From contig JAUQXA010000059.1 in the NCBI GenBank assembly GCA_030834895.1, positions 229,452 through 293,451 on the forward strand: a DNA stretch of 64,000 bases, given 5' to 3'. Positions 1 to 8,374 of this stretch are shown here, piece by piece. Position 1 is the stretch's first letter. Each line of letters starts with the position of its first letter. The notes below the pieces were generated by a model. The model was not told the origin of the DNA and ran no database searches. It saw only the letters and a list, made by a program, of their open reading frames with translations. The DNA is from Anaerolineales bacterium (lineage in GTDB: Bacteria; Chloroflexota; Anaerolineae; Anaerolineales; Villigracilaceae). The position numbers were made by a program, and so were the translations under genes.

Positions 1-2
1 GG

Positions 3-797
3 TTTGGAGTGATTGGAAATTCTTCCATCCTTGCCAATGGAAGTGTGACCAATGTCGCCAATGTCGAATGGTCAAGTATGCCGGGCGATCAAAGGACTCC
101 GCAATCTTTCTCTGTACCGCCAAACCCGTTTGCGACCGAGCGTTTTTACGACCCGCTTGATCAGGTGAATATTTACAACTCCAGCACCTCGCTTACGCTT
201 ACACCTCTCGGAGGCGGAGACGACAACGATGGCGGCGGCGACAGAGGAGATAGAAGAACGTCCACTGGTGGCGCGGGCGGATTCCTCATTCCAGTAACGG
301 GTTTCGCGCCTAATGTTGTGACCAGGTTGGATGTCGAAACACGCCCTACTTACGATCCGACAGGTCTCGTACTTGAGATTCCGGTGATCAAGGTTAACGC
401 TCCAGTTGCGGGCGTTCAGCTAAAGGATGGTAGTTGGGATGTCTCATGGCTGCAAAATCAGGTCGGCTGGCTGAACGGGACCGCATATCCAACATGGACA
501 GGCAATAGTGTGCTCACGGGGCATACTGTCAATGCGGTTGGGCAGCCCAGCATATTCTCAAAGCTAAGACAATTGAATGTCGGCGAATATATTTATGTGT
601 ATGATCGGGGTTACCGGTACACCTACAAAGTCGAATCGAACAAACTGGTACAACCAGACGACATCACCGTGCTAAAGCATGAAGACAAGGCATATCTCAC
701 CCTCATTACTTGCGATGCTTATGACGAAAAGGCCGGCACCTACCTGAAACGCATTGCAGTACGCGCGGTGCTGGTGGACGTGCGGGAGGCAAAATAA
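3..797 (+). CDS. Sortase-family transpeptidase, 5' truncated by window edge
   Basis: The frame is open to the first base, so the real start lies outside the window; the GTG at 9 is only the first possible start codon. Counting from that GTG, residues 65-92 are a Gly/Asp-rich linker, followed by IPVTGFAPN (94-102) and a sortase beta-barrel. The catalytic triad is visible: His172 in TGHT, Cys235 in TLITC and Arg248 in YLKRIAVRA. Sortases cleave LPxTG-like signals and join surface proteins to an amine on the envelope. Class E/F-like architecture is suggested by the short domain without a C-terminal membrane helix. No substrate gene adjoins it. The IPVTG string just ahead of the catalytic domain looks like a sorting motif inside the enzyme itself. 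Confidence 0.85.
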   Translation, partial: FGVIGNSSILANGSVTNVANVEWSSMPGDQRTPQSFSVPPNPFATERFYDPLDQVNIYNSSTSLTLTPLGGGDDNDGGGDRGDRRTSTGGAGGFLIPVTGFAPNVVTRLDVETRPTYDPTGLVLEIPVIKVNAPVAGVQLKDGSWDVSWLQNQVGWLNGTAYPTWTGNSVLTGHTVNAVGQPSIFSKLRQLNVGEYIYVYDRGYRYTYKVESNKLVQPDDITVLKHEDKAYLTLITCDAYDEKAGTYLKRIAVRAVLVDVREAK

Positions 798-828
798 GTT
801 CCGCGCCATTCTCCCATCTGTCAGAACA

Positions 829-866
829 AACGCCTCCATGATCTCGGTCACGGAGGCGTTCCTTTT
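829..866. terminator. Bidirectional terminator between convergent genes
   Basis: A perfect 9-bp stem (829-837 with 852-860, arm AACGCCTCC) is followed by CCTTTTATT. It lies between the end of the sortase gene and the end of the convergent aminotransferase gene, so it may serve both strands. Confidence 0.7.
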
Positions 867-887
867 ATTCAAATCCTGCTTGTTGAA

Positions 888-2210
888 TTACTTCATTTCC
901 TTCTCGGCCACGGTCAGCGACTCTTCGAGTATCTTCAAGCCTTCATCCATCTCGGACTTGGTGATGCAAAGCGGAGGCGCAACACGAATCACGCTCTTGC
1001 CACATGACAGCATCAGCAGTCCGCGTTCGAAACCATTTTCAACAACCCGCTCGGTGAGTTCGCTCGCGGGTTCCTTCGTCTCGCGGTTCTTGACGAATTC
1101 CACACCGATCATCAAGCCCTTGCCGCGCACGTCGCCGATACTGGGATGGCGTGCCTTGATCTCTTCCAGCGCTTCAATTGCATACGAACCGACTTCGGCT
1201 GCATTCTTCAAGTATTCCTTTTCGATCAGTTCAAAGGTTGCCAAAGATGCCGCGCACGAAATGGGATTCCCGCCGTAGGTGTTGCCGTGCGTGCCAGGCG
1301 CCCAATCCATCACCGACTTGCGCGCAACGCACGCGCCAAGCGGCATGCCGGAAGCAATGCCCTTTGCGGCGGTGAACATATCGGGTTCGACGCCGAAATG
1401 TTCTATCGCCCACCACTTGCCGGTGCGTCCCATGCCGCATTGCACCTCATCGAGGATCATCAGGATGCCGTGCTTGTCGCACAACTTCCGCAGGGCGGGA
1501 TAGAACCCATCAGGCGGGACAATGTATCCGCCTTCGCCTTGAATTGTTTCCACCAGAATCCCCGCCACATCCTTGGGCGGTAAAATCTGACCGAGAATAT
1601 CCTCCTCGATGTAGCGCACCACAGCTTCGCCATAATCCTCGCCCTTGCGTCGTTCCAGTGTTGGGCGGTAGGGATTTGGGAAGGGCGCATGGGTCACACC
1701 ATTCATCAGCGGATAGAAGCCGCCATGATACTTTGCCTTGCTTGCGGTGAAGGTCACCGCGCCCATCGTGCGCCCGTGGAACGCGCCGGTGAAGCCGATG
1801 AAGTTGGAGCGTTTGGTGTGGTAACGCGCCAGTTTGATGGCAGTCTCCACAGCCTCGGTTCCGGAGTTGGTCATGAAAGAAAGCGCGTCCTCCTTGAACG
1901 GAGCGACTTCATCCATCTTCTCGGCAAGCTTGATCCAATTCTCGTGATAGAAATCCGAAGAAATGTGGATGAACTTTTCCGCCTGTTCCTGGATTGCCTT
2001 CACCACCCTGGGATGGGAATATCCCGTCGACGTCACCGCAATCCCGCCCATGAAATCCAAAAACCGATTGCCGTCCACGTCCCACACTTCACTGCCTTTG
2101 CCGTGATCCATCACAAACGGATAGCCGCGCGGATATGAGGGTGAGATCACCTTGTTATCCCGCTCGATCATTGCCTGTGCCTTTGGTCCAGGTAGGTTGG
2201 GTATTTTCAT
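888..2210 (-). CDS. Class III PLP aminotransferase (GABA/acetylornithine type)
   Basis: This 440-residue protein has the full fold-type I subgroup II pattern: SGTEA at 116-120 binds the PLP phosphate, Asp254 in LDEVQCGMGRTG contacts the pyridine nitrogen, and Lys283 in TAAKGIASG is the Schiff-base lysine. Such enzymes move an amino group from a terminal amine (GABA, ornithine, acetylornithine, lysine) to 2-oxoglutarate. The N-terminal PRGYPFVMDHGKGSEVWDVDGN segment resembles 4-aminobutyrate aminotransferases more than ArgD, but substrate cannot be fixed from sequence. The ATG has a GGAGC ribosome site 6-7 bases upstream. No arginine or GABA genes are adjacent. Confidence 0.88.
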   Translation of the reverse strand: MKIPNLPGPKAQAMIERDNKVISPSYPRGYPFVMDHGKGSEVWDVDGNRFLDFMGGIAVTSTGYSHPRVVKAIQEQAEKFIHISSDFYHENWIKLAEKMDEVAPFKEDALSFMTNSGTEAVETAIKLARYHTKRSNFIGFTGAFHGRTMGAVTFTASKAKYHGGFYPLMNGVTHAPFPNPYRPTLERRKGEDYGEAVVRYIEEDILGQILPPKDVAGILVETIQGEGGYIVPPDGFYPALRKLCDKHGILMILDEVQCGMGRTGKWWAIEHFGVEPDMFTAAKGIASGMPLGACVARKSVMDWAPGTHGNTYGGNPISCAASLATFELIEKEYLKNAAEVGSYAIEALEEIKARHPSIGDVRGKGLMIGVEFVKNRETKEPASELTERVVENGFERGLLMLSCGKSVIRVAPPLCITKSEMDEGLKILEESLTVAEKEMK

Positions 2211-2257
2211 ATTTGCTCCTTTATTTGTTTATCGGTGCGAAACACATTCTGAGAAAA

Positions 2258-2282
2258 ATAATCCCCCACCAGGTGAGGGAAA
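2258..2282 (-). terminator. Possible terminator after ROK kinase gene
   Basis: Read on the minus strand, a GC-rich inverted repeat (CCCTCACC/GGTGGGGG, almost no loop unless the stem is shortened) is followed by ATTATTTTT. It sits between the ROK gene and the aminotransferase start. Confidence 0.4.
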
Positions 2283-2305
2283 AGAAACGGCGCTTTCACA
2301 AGGAT

Positions 2306-3244
2306 TTACGAATCCAACTTCAATTCCGCCAGCGCGCGTGCGCCGAGTAATCCTGAGTCATCGCCGAGTTCCGCCCTGGCAATCACCAATCCCTCCAGGT
2401 AACGCGGATGGATGACATGCTCTTTCAAACTGACATCGAAAGAGTCGAACAGCAGGGGACCGCTTTGTGAGACGCCGCCGCCGAAAACAACCACCGACGG
2501 GTTGAAGATGTGCAGGAAGTTTGCCACACCGATTCCCAGATACCTTCCCGCAATCTGATACGCCTCGATGGACAACGCATCGCCTTGTTTCGCCGCCTCG
2601 GAGATATCGCGTGCCGAATTTTTTTTACCCGCGCGGAGGGTTGATGCGCGCCCCGCCTTGAGCTGATCAGCCACGAAGCGTTCGATCCCAGTCCCGGAAG
2701 AGAACGACTCCAGATGTCCGCGTTGACCACAGCCGCAGACAGGACCATTCGTCTGCACAGTGGTGTGACCCAGTTCCGCCGCCAGACCATGCGATCCCTG
2801 CAAAAGGCGGTCATTGATAATCACACCGCCGCCCACACCGGTGCTGACAGTAAAATATAAAACGTTGTGATGTCCGCGTGCCGCGCCGAATTTCCATTCC
2901 GCCAACCCAGCAAGATTGGCGTCGTTGTCTAAAAAGGTTGGCACGCCAAAGTTCTTCATCAACCTGGCAGCAAAGGGGAAATCACGCCACTCCTTGATGT
3001 TAGGCGTGAACATGATGACGCCCGTTTTGGGATCGACAGGGCCGGGGATGGATGCGCCGATGGCGTCCACCTTGCCATCGCGCGGCATGACGTCTTCGAT
3101 CAATTTCAAAAGACGCCCGAAGGTATCGGGTTCGTTCGCGTTGGTTTTGATGCGCTTTTGGGTAACCGCTTCGCGCTTGTCATCCTGATAAACGGCAGCG
3201 CGCAACTGGGTTCCGCCAATGTCGAGTGAAATAATCGTACGCAT
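2306..3244 (-). CDS. ROK family sugar kinase (glucokinase-like)
   Basis: A 312-residue ROK protein without an N-terminal helix-turn-helix, so a kinase rather than a repressor. DIGGT (8-12) is the ATP phosphate loop, LDNDAN (105-110) carries the catalytic Asp, and STGVGGG (134-140) is the second phosphate motif. The ROK zinc site is present as His160 and CGCGQRGHLES (170-180); the usual third Cys is His177 here. Family members phosphorylate glucose or related hexoses, but substrate is not fixed by sequence. A TATAAT box on the minus strand (3251-3256) ends 6 bases before the ATG, so the transcript is probably leaderless. Confidence 0.87.
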   Translation of the reverse strand: MRTIISLDIGGTQLRAAVYQDDKREAVTQKRIKTNANEPDTFGRLLKLIEDVMPRDGKVDAIGASIPGPVDPKTGVIMFTPNIKEWRDFPFAARLMKNFGVPTFLDNDANLAGLAEWKFGAARGHHNVLYFTVSTGVGGGVIINDRLLQGSHGLAAELGHTTVQTNGPVCGCGQRGHLESFSSGTGIERFVADQLKAGRASTLRAGKKNSARDISEAAKQGDALSIEAYQIAGRYLGIGVANFLHIFNPSVVVFGGGVSQSGPLLFDSFDVSLKEHVIHPRYLEGLVIARAELGDDSGLLGARALAELKLDS

Positions 3245-3250
3245 GTCTTG

Positions 3251-3256
3251 ATTATA
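3251..3256 (-). promoter_or_regulatory. -10 box of ROK kinase gene, leaderless arrangement
   Basis: TATAAT on the minus strand followed by only six bases before the start codon at 3244. Transcription would begin at about the A of the ATG. Confidence 0.55.
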
Positions 3257-3380
3257 CCGCCACCACCCGTTGCCATTTTCAGATGTGGATGTAAGTCACG
3301 CCCGAAATATGACTTACGGGTAACTCTTGTTATGTTACAAATTACGCTTACCACAAAGCGCAATTTGTAACCGTAATGGG

Positions 3381-3386
3381 TATAAT
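3381..3386 (+). promoter_or_regulatory. Probable -10 box of GMC oxidoreductase gene
   Basis: TATAAT 30 bases before the ATG, with a GGAG ribosome site between. No convincing -35 hexamer is seen at the right distance. Confidence 0.4.
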
Positions 3387-3416
3387 CGCGCCAACTTGCC
3401 AGTGGAGAATCAAGCC

Positions 3417-5036
3417 ATGACCAAAGTTTACGATTATGTCATCATCGGAAGCGGATTTGGAGGAAGTGTGTCAGCCATGCGTCTGGCTGAAAAAGGTTAC
3501 TCGGTGCTCGTCCTCGAAAAGGGTAAACGCTTTGCCGACCAGGACTTTGCCAAATCCAACTGGCAGTTTTGGAAATATCTCTGGCTGCCAGCCTTGCGCG
3601 CGCACGGCATTTTGCAGATCAGCATCCTCAAGGGTGTGATGGTCCTGCACGGGGCGGGACTGGGCGGCGGGAGTCTGGGTTACGCCAACGTGCTGGAAGT
3701 CCCAATCGAAGAGACGTTTGCCACCTCGGCGTGGAATCAAAACATGAAATGGGGTGAGGTTCTTAAGGAACACTATGCCACCGCACAAAAAATGCTTGGC
3801 GCGGCGCGCAATCCCAAATTGTGGAAGGCGGATGAACTGCTCAAGCAATTTGCGGATGAACGCGGCATGGGACATACCTTCCGCGCAACGGATGTGGGCG
3901 CGTACTTCGGCGAAGCTGGTGTGACCGTGCCCGACCCATACTTCGGCGGTGAAGGTCCAGACCGGGCAGGATGCAAACACTGCGGCGGTTGCATGGTGGG
4001 ATGTCGTTACAATGCGAAAAACACGCTTCCCAAAAACTATTTGTATTTTGCCGAGAAGATGGGGACGGAAGTCATTTCGGAAGCAGAGGTAACTGACGTC
4101 AGACCGTTGACGGTGGACGATGGACGGTCTACGGTCAATGGTCAACGGTCCAATGCTCGCTACGCCATCACCTACCACGACTCCTCCAAGCTTTTCAAGC
4201 AGACGCAAACCGTCCAGGCTGAAAACGTCATCTTTTCGGCGGGTGTGATGGGGACGATGAAGCTGTTGCTGAACCTGCGCGACGTAAAAGGTTCGCTGCC
4301 AAAATTGTCGCCGCGACTTGGTCAGATGGTCAGGACCAACTCCGAGGCGCTGCTGGGAAGCGTGGCACGCAAGTCGGATGTCAACTACTCCGAAGGCGTT
4401 GCCATTTCCTCCATCTACAACCATGACGAGATTACACGCATCGAGCCTGTCCGCTATCCCGATGGTTCCTCGCTGATGCGTTTCCTCGCCGCCCCGTTGA
4501 TCGACACGGATGTCAGTGTGCCGCTACGGCTGCTGAAATTCCTCTGGTGGTCGCTCACCCACCCACTCGATTTTTTGAAGGCGCTGGTCTTGCCGGGATG
4601 GGCGCACAACGTCACCATTTTGCTGGTCATGCAGCACGCGGACAATCGAATGCGCTTCCGCATCGGACGCAGTTTGTTTACGCTCTTCCGCGCTGGCATG
4701 GTCGCGGACGAGGAACCGGGTTACAAGATCCAAGCGCAGGTGGAAGGATCCCATGAAGTCACACGTGAGTTTGCGAAACGCACGAACGGTGTGGCGCTCG
4801 GCTCGATTGGCGAAAACCTGCTAGGGCTACCGACCACCGCTCACATTTTGGGCGGCGCGCCGATTGGAAAGAACGCTGAAGAAGGCGTGGTAGACGAAAA
4901 TTTCCAAACCCACAACTACGAAGGTTTGTTCATTGTTGACGGCTCGATCATGCCAGCCAACCCTGGCGTCAATCCGTCGCTGACGATTACCGCGCTGGCT
5001 GAATACGCGATGAGCAAGATCGGGAATAAAAAGTAA
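3417..5036 (+). CDS. GMC-type FAD oxidoreductase (cholesterol oxidase-like)
   Basis: A 539-residue flavoprotein. The start at 3417 is preferred over the longer frame from 3327 because GGAG lies about 9 bases upstream and the FAD motif GSGFGG then falls at the usual N-terminal place. GAGLGGGSLGYANV is the GMC flavin-binding signature, and the C-terminus carries the conserved substrate-site block ending VDGSIMPANPGVNPSLTITALAE. A CKHCGGCMVGC cysteine cluster in the middle is reminiscent of the variants annotated as cholesterol oxidases. Likely role: FAD-dependent alcohol or sterol oxidation; the acceptor is unknown. The segment coded by 4104-4153 is a degenerate GACGGT-type repeat that seems inserted in frame. 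Confidence 0.82.
   Translation: MTKVYDYVIIGSGFGGSVSAMRLAEKGYSVLVLEKGKRFADQDFAKSNWQFWKYLWLPALRAHGILQISILKGVMVLHGAGLGGGSLGYANVLEVPIEETFATSAWNQNMKWGEVLKEHYATAQKMLGAARNPKLWKADELLKQFADERGMGHTFRATDVGAYFGEAGVTVPDPYFGGEGPDRAGCKHCGGCMVGCRYNAKNTLPKNYLYFAEKMGTEVISEAEVTDVRPLTVDDGRSTVNGQRSNARYAITYHDSSKLFKQTQTVQAENVIFSAGVMGTMKLLLNLRDVKGSLPKLSPRLGQMVRTNSEALLGSVARKSDVNYSEGVAISSIYNHDEITRIEPVRYPDGSSLMRFLAAPLIDTDVSVPLRLLKFLWWSLTHPLDFLKALVLPGWAHNVTILLVMQHADNRMRFRIGRSLFTLFRAGMVADEEPGYKIQAQVEGSHEVTREFAKRTNGVALGSIGENLLGLPTTAHILGGAPIGKNAEEGVVDENFQTHNYEGLFIVDGSIMPANPGVNPSLTITALAEYAMSKIGNKK
4104..4153 (+). repeat. Degenerate GACGGT/GGTCAACGGTC repeat inside a gene
   Basis: About 50 bases built from variants of GGACGGT and GGTCAACGG, in frame within the GMC oxidoreductase. 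A related string (GACGGACTGTGGACGGCGG) occurs in frame in the radical SAM gene at 58081-58112. Confidence 0.6.
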
Positions 5037-5079
5037 TCAGTGAAAAGTGGTCAGCAACCAGAGATCAGTAATCATGAAG

Positions 5080-5484
5080 TCATTTGCGCACAAGGTTGAC
5101 GACCGAAGCGCCGTCGACAGAGGTGATGGTCAAAGCGCCTTCATTGAGTTGAATTTGTAAAGCAAGGTTATCGGAAAATACACCGAGCACTTCCTGCTCC
5201 TGCATCGAGGTTTCTTCGCAATACATCAAGGTGGACACGATTCCTCTGAAAGTGATTTGGTCGTTGCTCAATTCATAATTTCCGCCGAAGCTGTTGCAGC
5301 CGACATTTCCATTGAGTTTGCCGTTCTCGAATTGGATGGAGGTGTCCGCGCCGAGTAGGGCGGGTGTCAGGTTGGCAGTATCGCCGTAGGAGACCAGTTT
5401 CCAATCACCGCTGATATCTGGCTTTGCGGGGGAACAAGCGGCAAGAGCAAGAAGGAAAAGAACGGTCAAAAGCAAATTCTTCAT
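5080..5484 (-). CDS. META/HslJ-domain lipoprotein
   Basis: A 134-residue protein with a lipoprotein signal (hydrophobic 4-14, lipobox LAAC with Cys17). The rest is one META domain: SGDWKLVSYG, then the GNVGCNSFGGNYEL block and a second Cys in MYCEE, the two cysteines probably forming a disulfide as is usual in the family. META/HslJ proteins are small secreted or surface beta-sandwich proteins; some are linked to heat or motility phenotypes but no biochemical function is firm. It stands alone, converging with the GMC gene. Confidence 0.85.
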   Translation of the reverse strand: MKNLLLTVLFLLALAACSPAKPDISGDWKLVSYGDTANLTPALLGADTSIQFENGKLNGNVGCNSFGGNYELSNDQITFRGIVSTLMYCEETSMQEQEVLGVFSDNLALQIQLNEGALTITSVDGASVVNLVRK

Positions 5485-5545
5485 TTTTACCTCGGCGAAA
5501 TATTTTGCTTGTTTGACGCCGCATCACCCAAAAATGTTCCCGATG

Positions 5546-6949
5546 TCAGAATTGGAAGTAAATAAAGGGGGAGGAATTAACGGGCGCAAAAAAGAAAATG
5601 ATTAGAATTTCCAGCAGGAGGAAAGCCAGCGCGTACGGTTGTTTAATTTTAAGCATGGGCCAGCGCCACTCGAAGCGGCGAAAAAGCCACCCACCTACAA
5701 CTACGAGAGGAACCGCAAACAAAGTCCAAGCGGAATACCATTCGATGTTGTATTGCATTTTGACAAACAGCAATTTCTCGAAAATCAAAAGCGTGGTACG
5801 CCAGTCCGGCGAGCGAAAGGGAATCCAGGTTATCGTCAGAAGGAGGAAGATCAAAAAGGACCTGAGCCAGGCTTTCGCCGAAGTCCAGGGGTGCTGGACG
5901 GGTTTTGCCCAATCGAAAACTCTTTCCACGGCGAGGTAAACGCCGTGCATGCCACCCCAAAAGATGAAGTTCCAGTTTGCCCCATGCCACAAACCGCTGA
6001 GAATAAAAACGATCAGAATATTCCCCGCCTGACCAAGCCACTTGATGCGTCGTCTTTCGAGCGGAAAGAAAATATAATCGCGAAACCAACTGGAAAGAGA
6101 GATATGCCAACGGTTCCAGAATTCGGTGATGGACTGGGAGGTATAGGGCAGATTGAAGTTCAGGGGCAGGTCGAAGCCGAGCATTCTGCCAACGCCGCGC
6201 GCCATGTCGGTGTATCCCCAAAAATCATAGAGGATTTGAACTGAATATGCAAACACAGCCAGCCAAACTGAGAGCGGGGAAAAGACACTGGGGGCGTTGT
6301 ACACCTGAGTCACCGCCAGGGCAAGGTTATCGGCAACGACTATCTTCTTCAACATGCCACGCAAAACCAACTGTATCCCCTCGAACAGATTGTCGAAGTT
6401 GAGGAGAATGCCCCGCTCCAATTGCGGCAGGAAGCCCTTTGCCCGCATGATGGGACCCGCCACCAGGCGCGGGAAGAACGTAACAAAGACAGCGTAATCC
6501 AAAAGGGAATTTGCAGGCTTTACCGTTCCCTTGTAAACATCGAGCACATAACTGAGCGCCTCGAAGGTATAAAACGAAATGCCGATGGGAAGGATGATTT
6601 CCAGTGCACCCACTTGCCAGCCCAGGGGGGACACGACCCAATTGAATGTATCGAGAAAAAAATTAGAATATTTGAAAACCCCCAGAATTGCCAAATGACC
6701 TACAATGCTAAACCAAAGCAATGCATTTCGTTTCTTTAGATCATGGGACGCAAGCATGAGATGTGAGGCATAATAACCAAGCAGGACAACCGTCCCTAGA
6801 AGCCCCAAAAAGCGCCAATCCCACCAGGCATAGAATACACAACTGGCAAGAAGTAAAATCCACTTTCGGATTAGGGGGTATTTGAAGATGACAAGAGTCC
6901 CCAGCAGCCCTAGCAGGAGAATCAAAAACTCGAATGAAATGAAATTCAT
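5546..6949 (-). CDS. MBOAT membrane O-acyltransferase (AlgI-like)
   Basis: A 467-residue polytopic protein with 10 or more hydrophobic segments. The MBOAT signature is clear: NRWHISLSSWFRDYIFFPLERRR and the later LSGLWHGANWNFIFWGG, in which the His is the invariant active-site residue. AlgI/DltB/PatA relatives move an acetyl or acyl group across the membrane and hand it to an extracellular SGNH-type partner. Its start overlaps the stop of the upstream SGNH-like gene by 4 bases (ATGA), so the two are translationally coupled. The acceptor, an envelope or exported polysaccharide, is not indicated by neighbours. Confidence 0.9.
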   Translation of the reverse strand: MNFISFEFLILLLGLLGTLVIFKYPLIRKWILLLASCVFYAWWDWRFLGLLGTVVLLGYYASHLMLASHDLKKRNALLWFSIVGHLAILGVFKYSNFFLDTFNWVVSPLGWQVGALEIILPIGISFYTFEALSYVLDVYKGTVKPANSLLDYAVFVTFFPRLVAGPIMRAKGFLPQLERGILLNFDNLFEGIQLVLRGMLKKIVVADNLALAVTQVYNAPSVFSPLSVWLAVFAYSVQILYDFWGYTDMARGVGRMLGFDLPLNFNLPYTSQSITEFWNRWHISLSSWFRDYIFFPLERRRIKWLGQAGNILIVFILSGLWHGANWNFIFWGGMHGVYLAVERVFDWAKPVQHPWTSAKAWLRSFLIFLLLTITWIPFRSPDWRTTLLIFEKLLFVKMQYNIEWYSAWTLFAVPLVVVGGWLFRRFEWRWPMLKIKQPYALAFLLLEILIIFFFAPVNSSPFIYFQF

Positions 6950-8250
6950 TTCAATACCTGTCCGATGGCTTGCGCCAGCAACTCACCCACAATTTGATTC
7001 CCGTCCTGGTTCAAGTGTCCCGACCCCGGTGTGCTGTTGAAAAATCCGCGCGGCAGGCGTCCAGCCATTGTAAGATTTTGAAATTCGGGCAGGGGATCAA
7101 CCACGGTCACTTCGGGATAGCGTTTCATAAATTCCATCAATCGTTCATGCGCGGGGTCGGTCATTTCGATTTCATTCCCTGATATGTAAGGCGCTGAAGG
7201 AAGAAAAACCACAATGAGCGGAACGCCTTCGCTTGCCCGCAGTAAAAGTTTCAATTGCCGGTCCGCAAGCGCGAGGTCAAAAACGCCGACATCCACGTTT
7301 TGTTCTTCGCCGGGAACTGTGGGAAGTCTCTGCAAGTTGACCGTCCCGGTGGAAGGGTTTCCGCCTGCCGGGATATTTTGATCCCGTCCGGAAGAATTCC
7401 GCATCAAGTACCATCGTTGATATCCCAATTCCCCGATTTGAAAACCAAACCGATACTTCCTCCTCGCTTTTTGGATAAAACCAGCGGAGAGATCATACGT
7501 CTGAGCCAAATCAAGTTCATGGTCGTCTCCAATGACAAAATAATTGAATTGGCCCTCCTGAAAGGATTCAATGAAGTCGCTTGTGGTCAGCTGGACGACA
7601 ATTGCTCTGGGGCGATATATATCCCGATACGGCGGAATCCAACTGACGTAATCCGCCATGGCAAGCCCACTGCGACCAAGGTTGTGAAGGTCCGCATCGT
7701 AACCGTCGCGGCGCAGAAGCGTTTCGGCAACAGAGGTGAACTTTTGATTATCAGGGACCTGCAAACATTCGGTCTGTGAATCGCCGAGGACAATCACATT
7801 GTTATCCTTTTTGTTATCGTGAAAAGGCGTTTGGAGCGCGCCCCATTTGTCGTACCGTGTCAATCCATACCCCTCCTTGCCCCACAGTATAAAGGTATGC
7901 ACGCCGGGAATGTCGCCCGCCCAGTTCGTCACATCACGGCGCAAGGGGGGGCTGTAAACAGTTACCCGCAACGTGAGTTCGACCGCAAACAAAGCCAACA
8001 AGCACCATAGCGGCGCCTGGACAAGATAACGGGAAGTTGTTTCAATTTTTTCCGGGGACGCCGGTTTTTTTATCCGCTTAATGCTAAAGTAAATCCCCAG
8101 AATAACCAGCATTCCCCCCGCTGCCAACGTCAAAATTTGTTTCGTTTGCCAGTTTCCCTCCTGACTATCTAAAATTGCAGACCACAAAAACCAGGCTCCC
8201 GCCAGCAAAAGTTCCCAACAAAGGATGAATGACCAAACCCGACGCTTCAC
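6946..8250 (-). CDS. Membrane-anchored SGNH hydrolase-like acyltransferase partner
   Basis: A 434-residue protein with three N-terminal hydrophobic segments (about 8-27, 40-57, 78-95) and an outside SGNH/GDSL-like domain. The nucleophile is probably Ser158 in VLGDSQTE; the Asn-bearing block is LHNLGRSG; a late His412 in GSGHLNQDGN fits the catalytic His, although the usual Asp two or three residues before it is not seen. It is the first gene of a coupled pair with the MBOAT protein and is best read as the partner that transfers the acyl group to a glycan, as AlgX/AlgJ or DltD-like proteins do. Confidence 0.75.
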   Translation of the reverse strand: MKRRVWSFILCWELLLAGAWFLWSAILDSQEGNWQTKQILTLAAGGMLVILGIYFSIKRIKKPASPEKIETTSRYLVQAPLWCLLALFAVELTLRVTVYSPPLRRDVTNWAGDIPGVHTFILWGKEGYGLTRYDKWGALQTPFHDNKKDNNVIVLGDSQTECLQVPDNQKFTSVAETLLRRDGYDADLHNLGRSGLAMADYVSWIPPYRDIYRPRAIVVQLTTSDFIESFQEGQFNYFVIGDDHELDLAQTYDLSAGFIQKARRKYRFGFQIGELGYQRWYLMRNSSGRDQNIPAGGNPSTGTVNLQRLPTVPGEEQNVDVGVFDLALADRQLKLLLRASEGVPLIVVFLPSAPYISGNEIEMTDPAHERLMEFMKRYPEVTVVDPLPEFQNLTMAGRLPRGFFNSTPGSGHLNQDGNQIVGELLAQAIGQVLK

Positions 8251-8319
8251 TCAAAAGATACCTTTCCCAGACTGCCAATGTTTTGTCAAAACAAACCTGC
8301 GGACATAACCTGTCGGGCG

Positions 8320-8325
8320 ATTATA
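8320..8325 (-). promoter_or_regulatory. Probable -10 box of the SGNH/MBOAT operon
   Basis: TATAAT on the minus strand, about 70 bases before the SGNH gene start and just downstream of the hairpin that follows the MerR gene. Confidence 0.4.
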
Positions 8326-8333
8326 CCTTACCC

Positions 8334-8364
8334 GCTCTTTCGGGAATTTGACTCCCGAAAGAGC
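8334..8364 (-). terminator. Strong hairpin after the TipA-like gene
   Basis: A perfect 12-bp stem (arm GCTCTTTCGGGA at 8334-8345, partner 8353-8364) with a 7-base loop, starting 11 bases after the regulator's stop codon. No U-run follows on the minus strand, so it may be a stabilising 3' hairpin rather than a classical terminator. Confidence 0.6.
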
Positions 8365-8374
8365 GCTTTCATCC

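Noticed and set aside
3471..4424. 317-codon ORF antisense to the GMC gene
   Set aside because: No motifs, and the GMC protein on the plus strand has its full signature.
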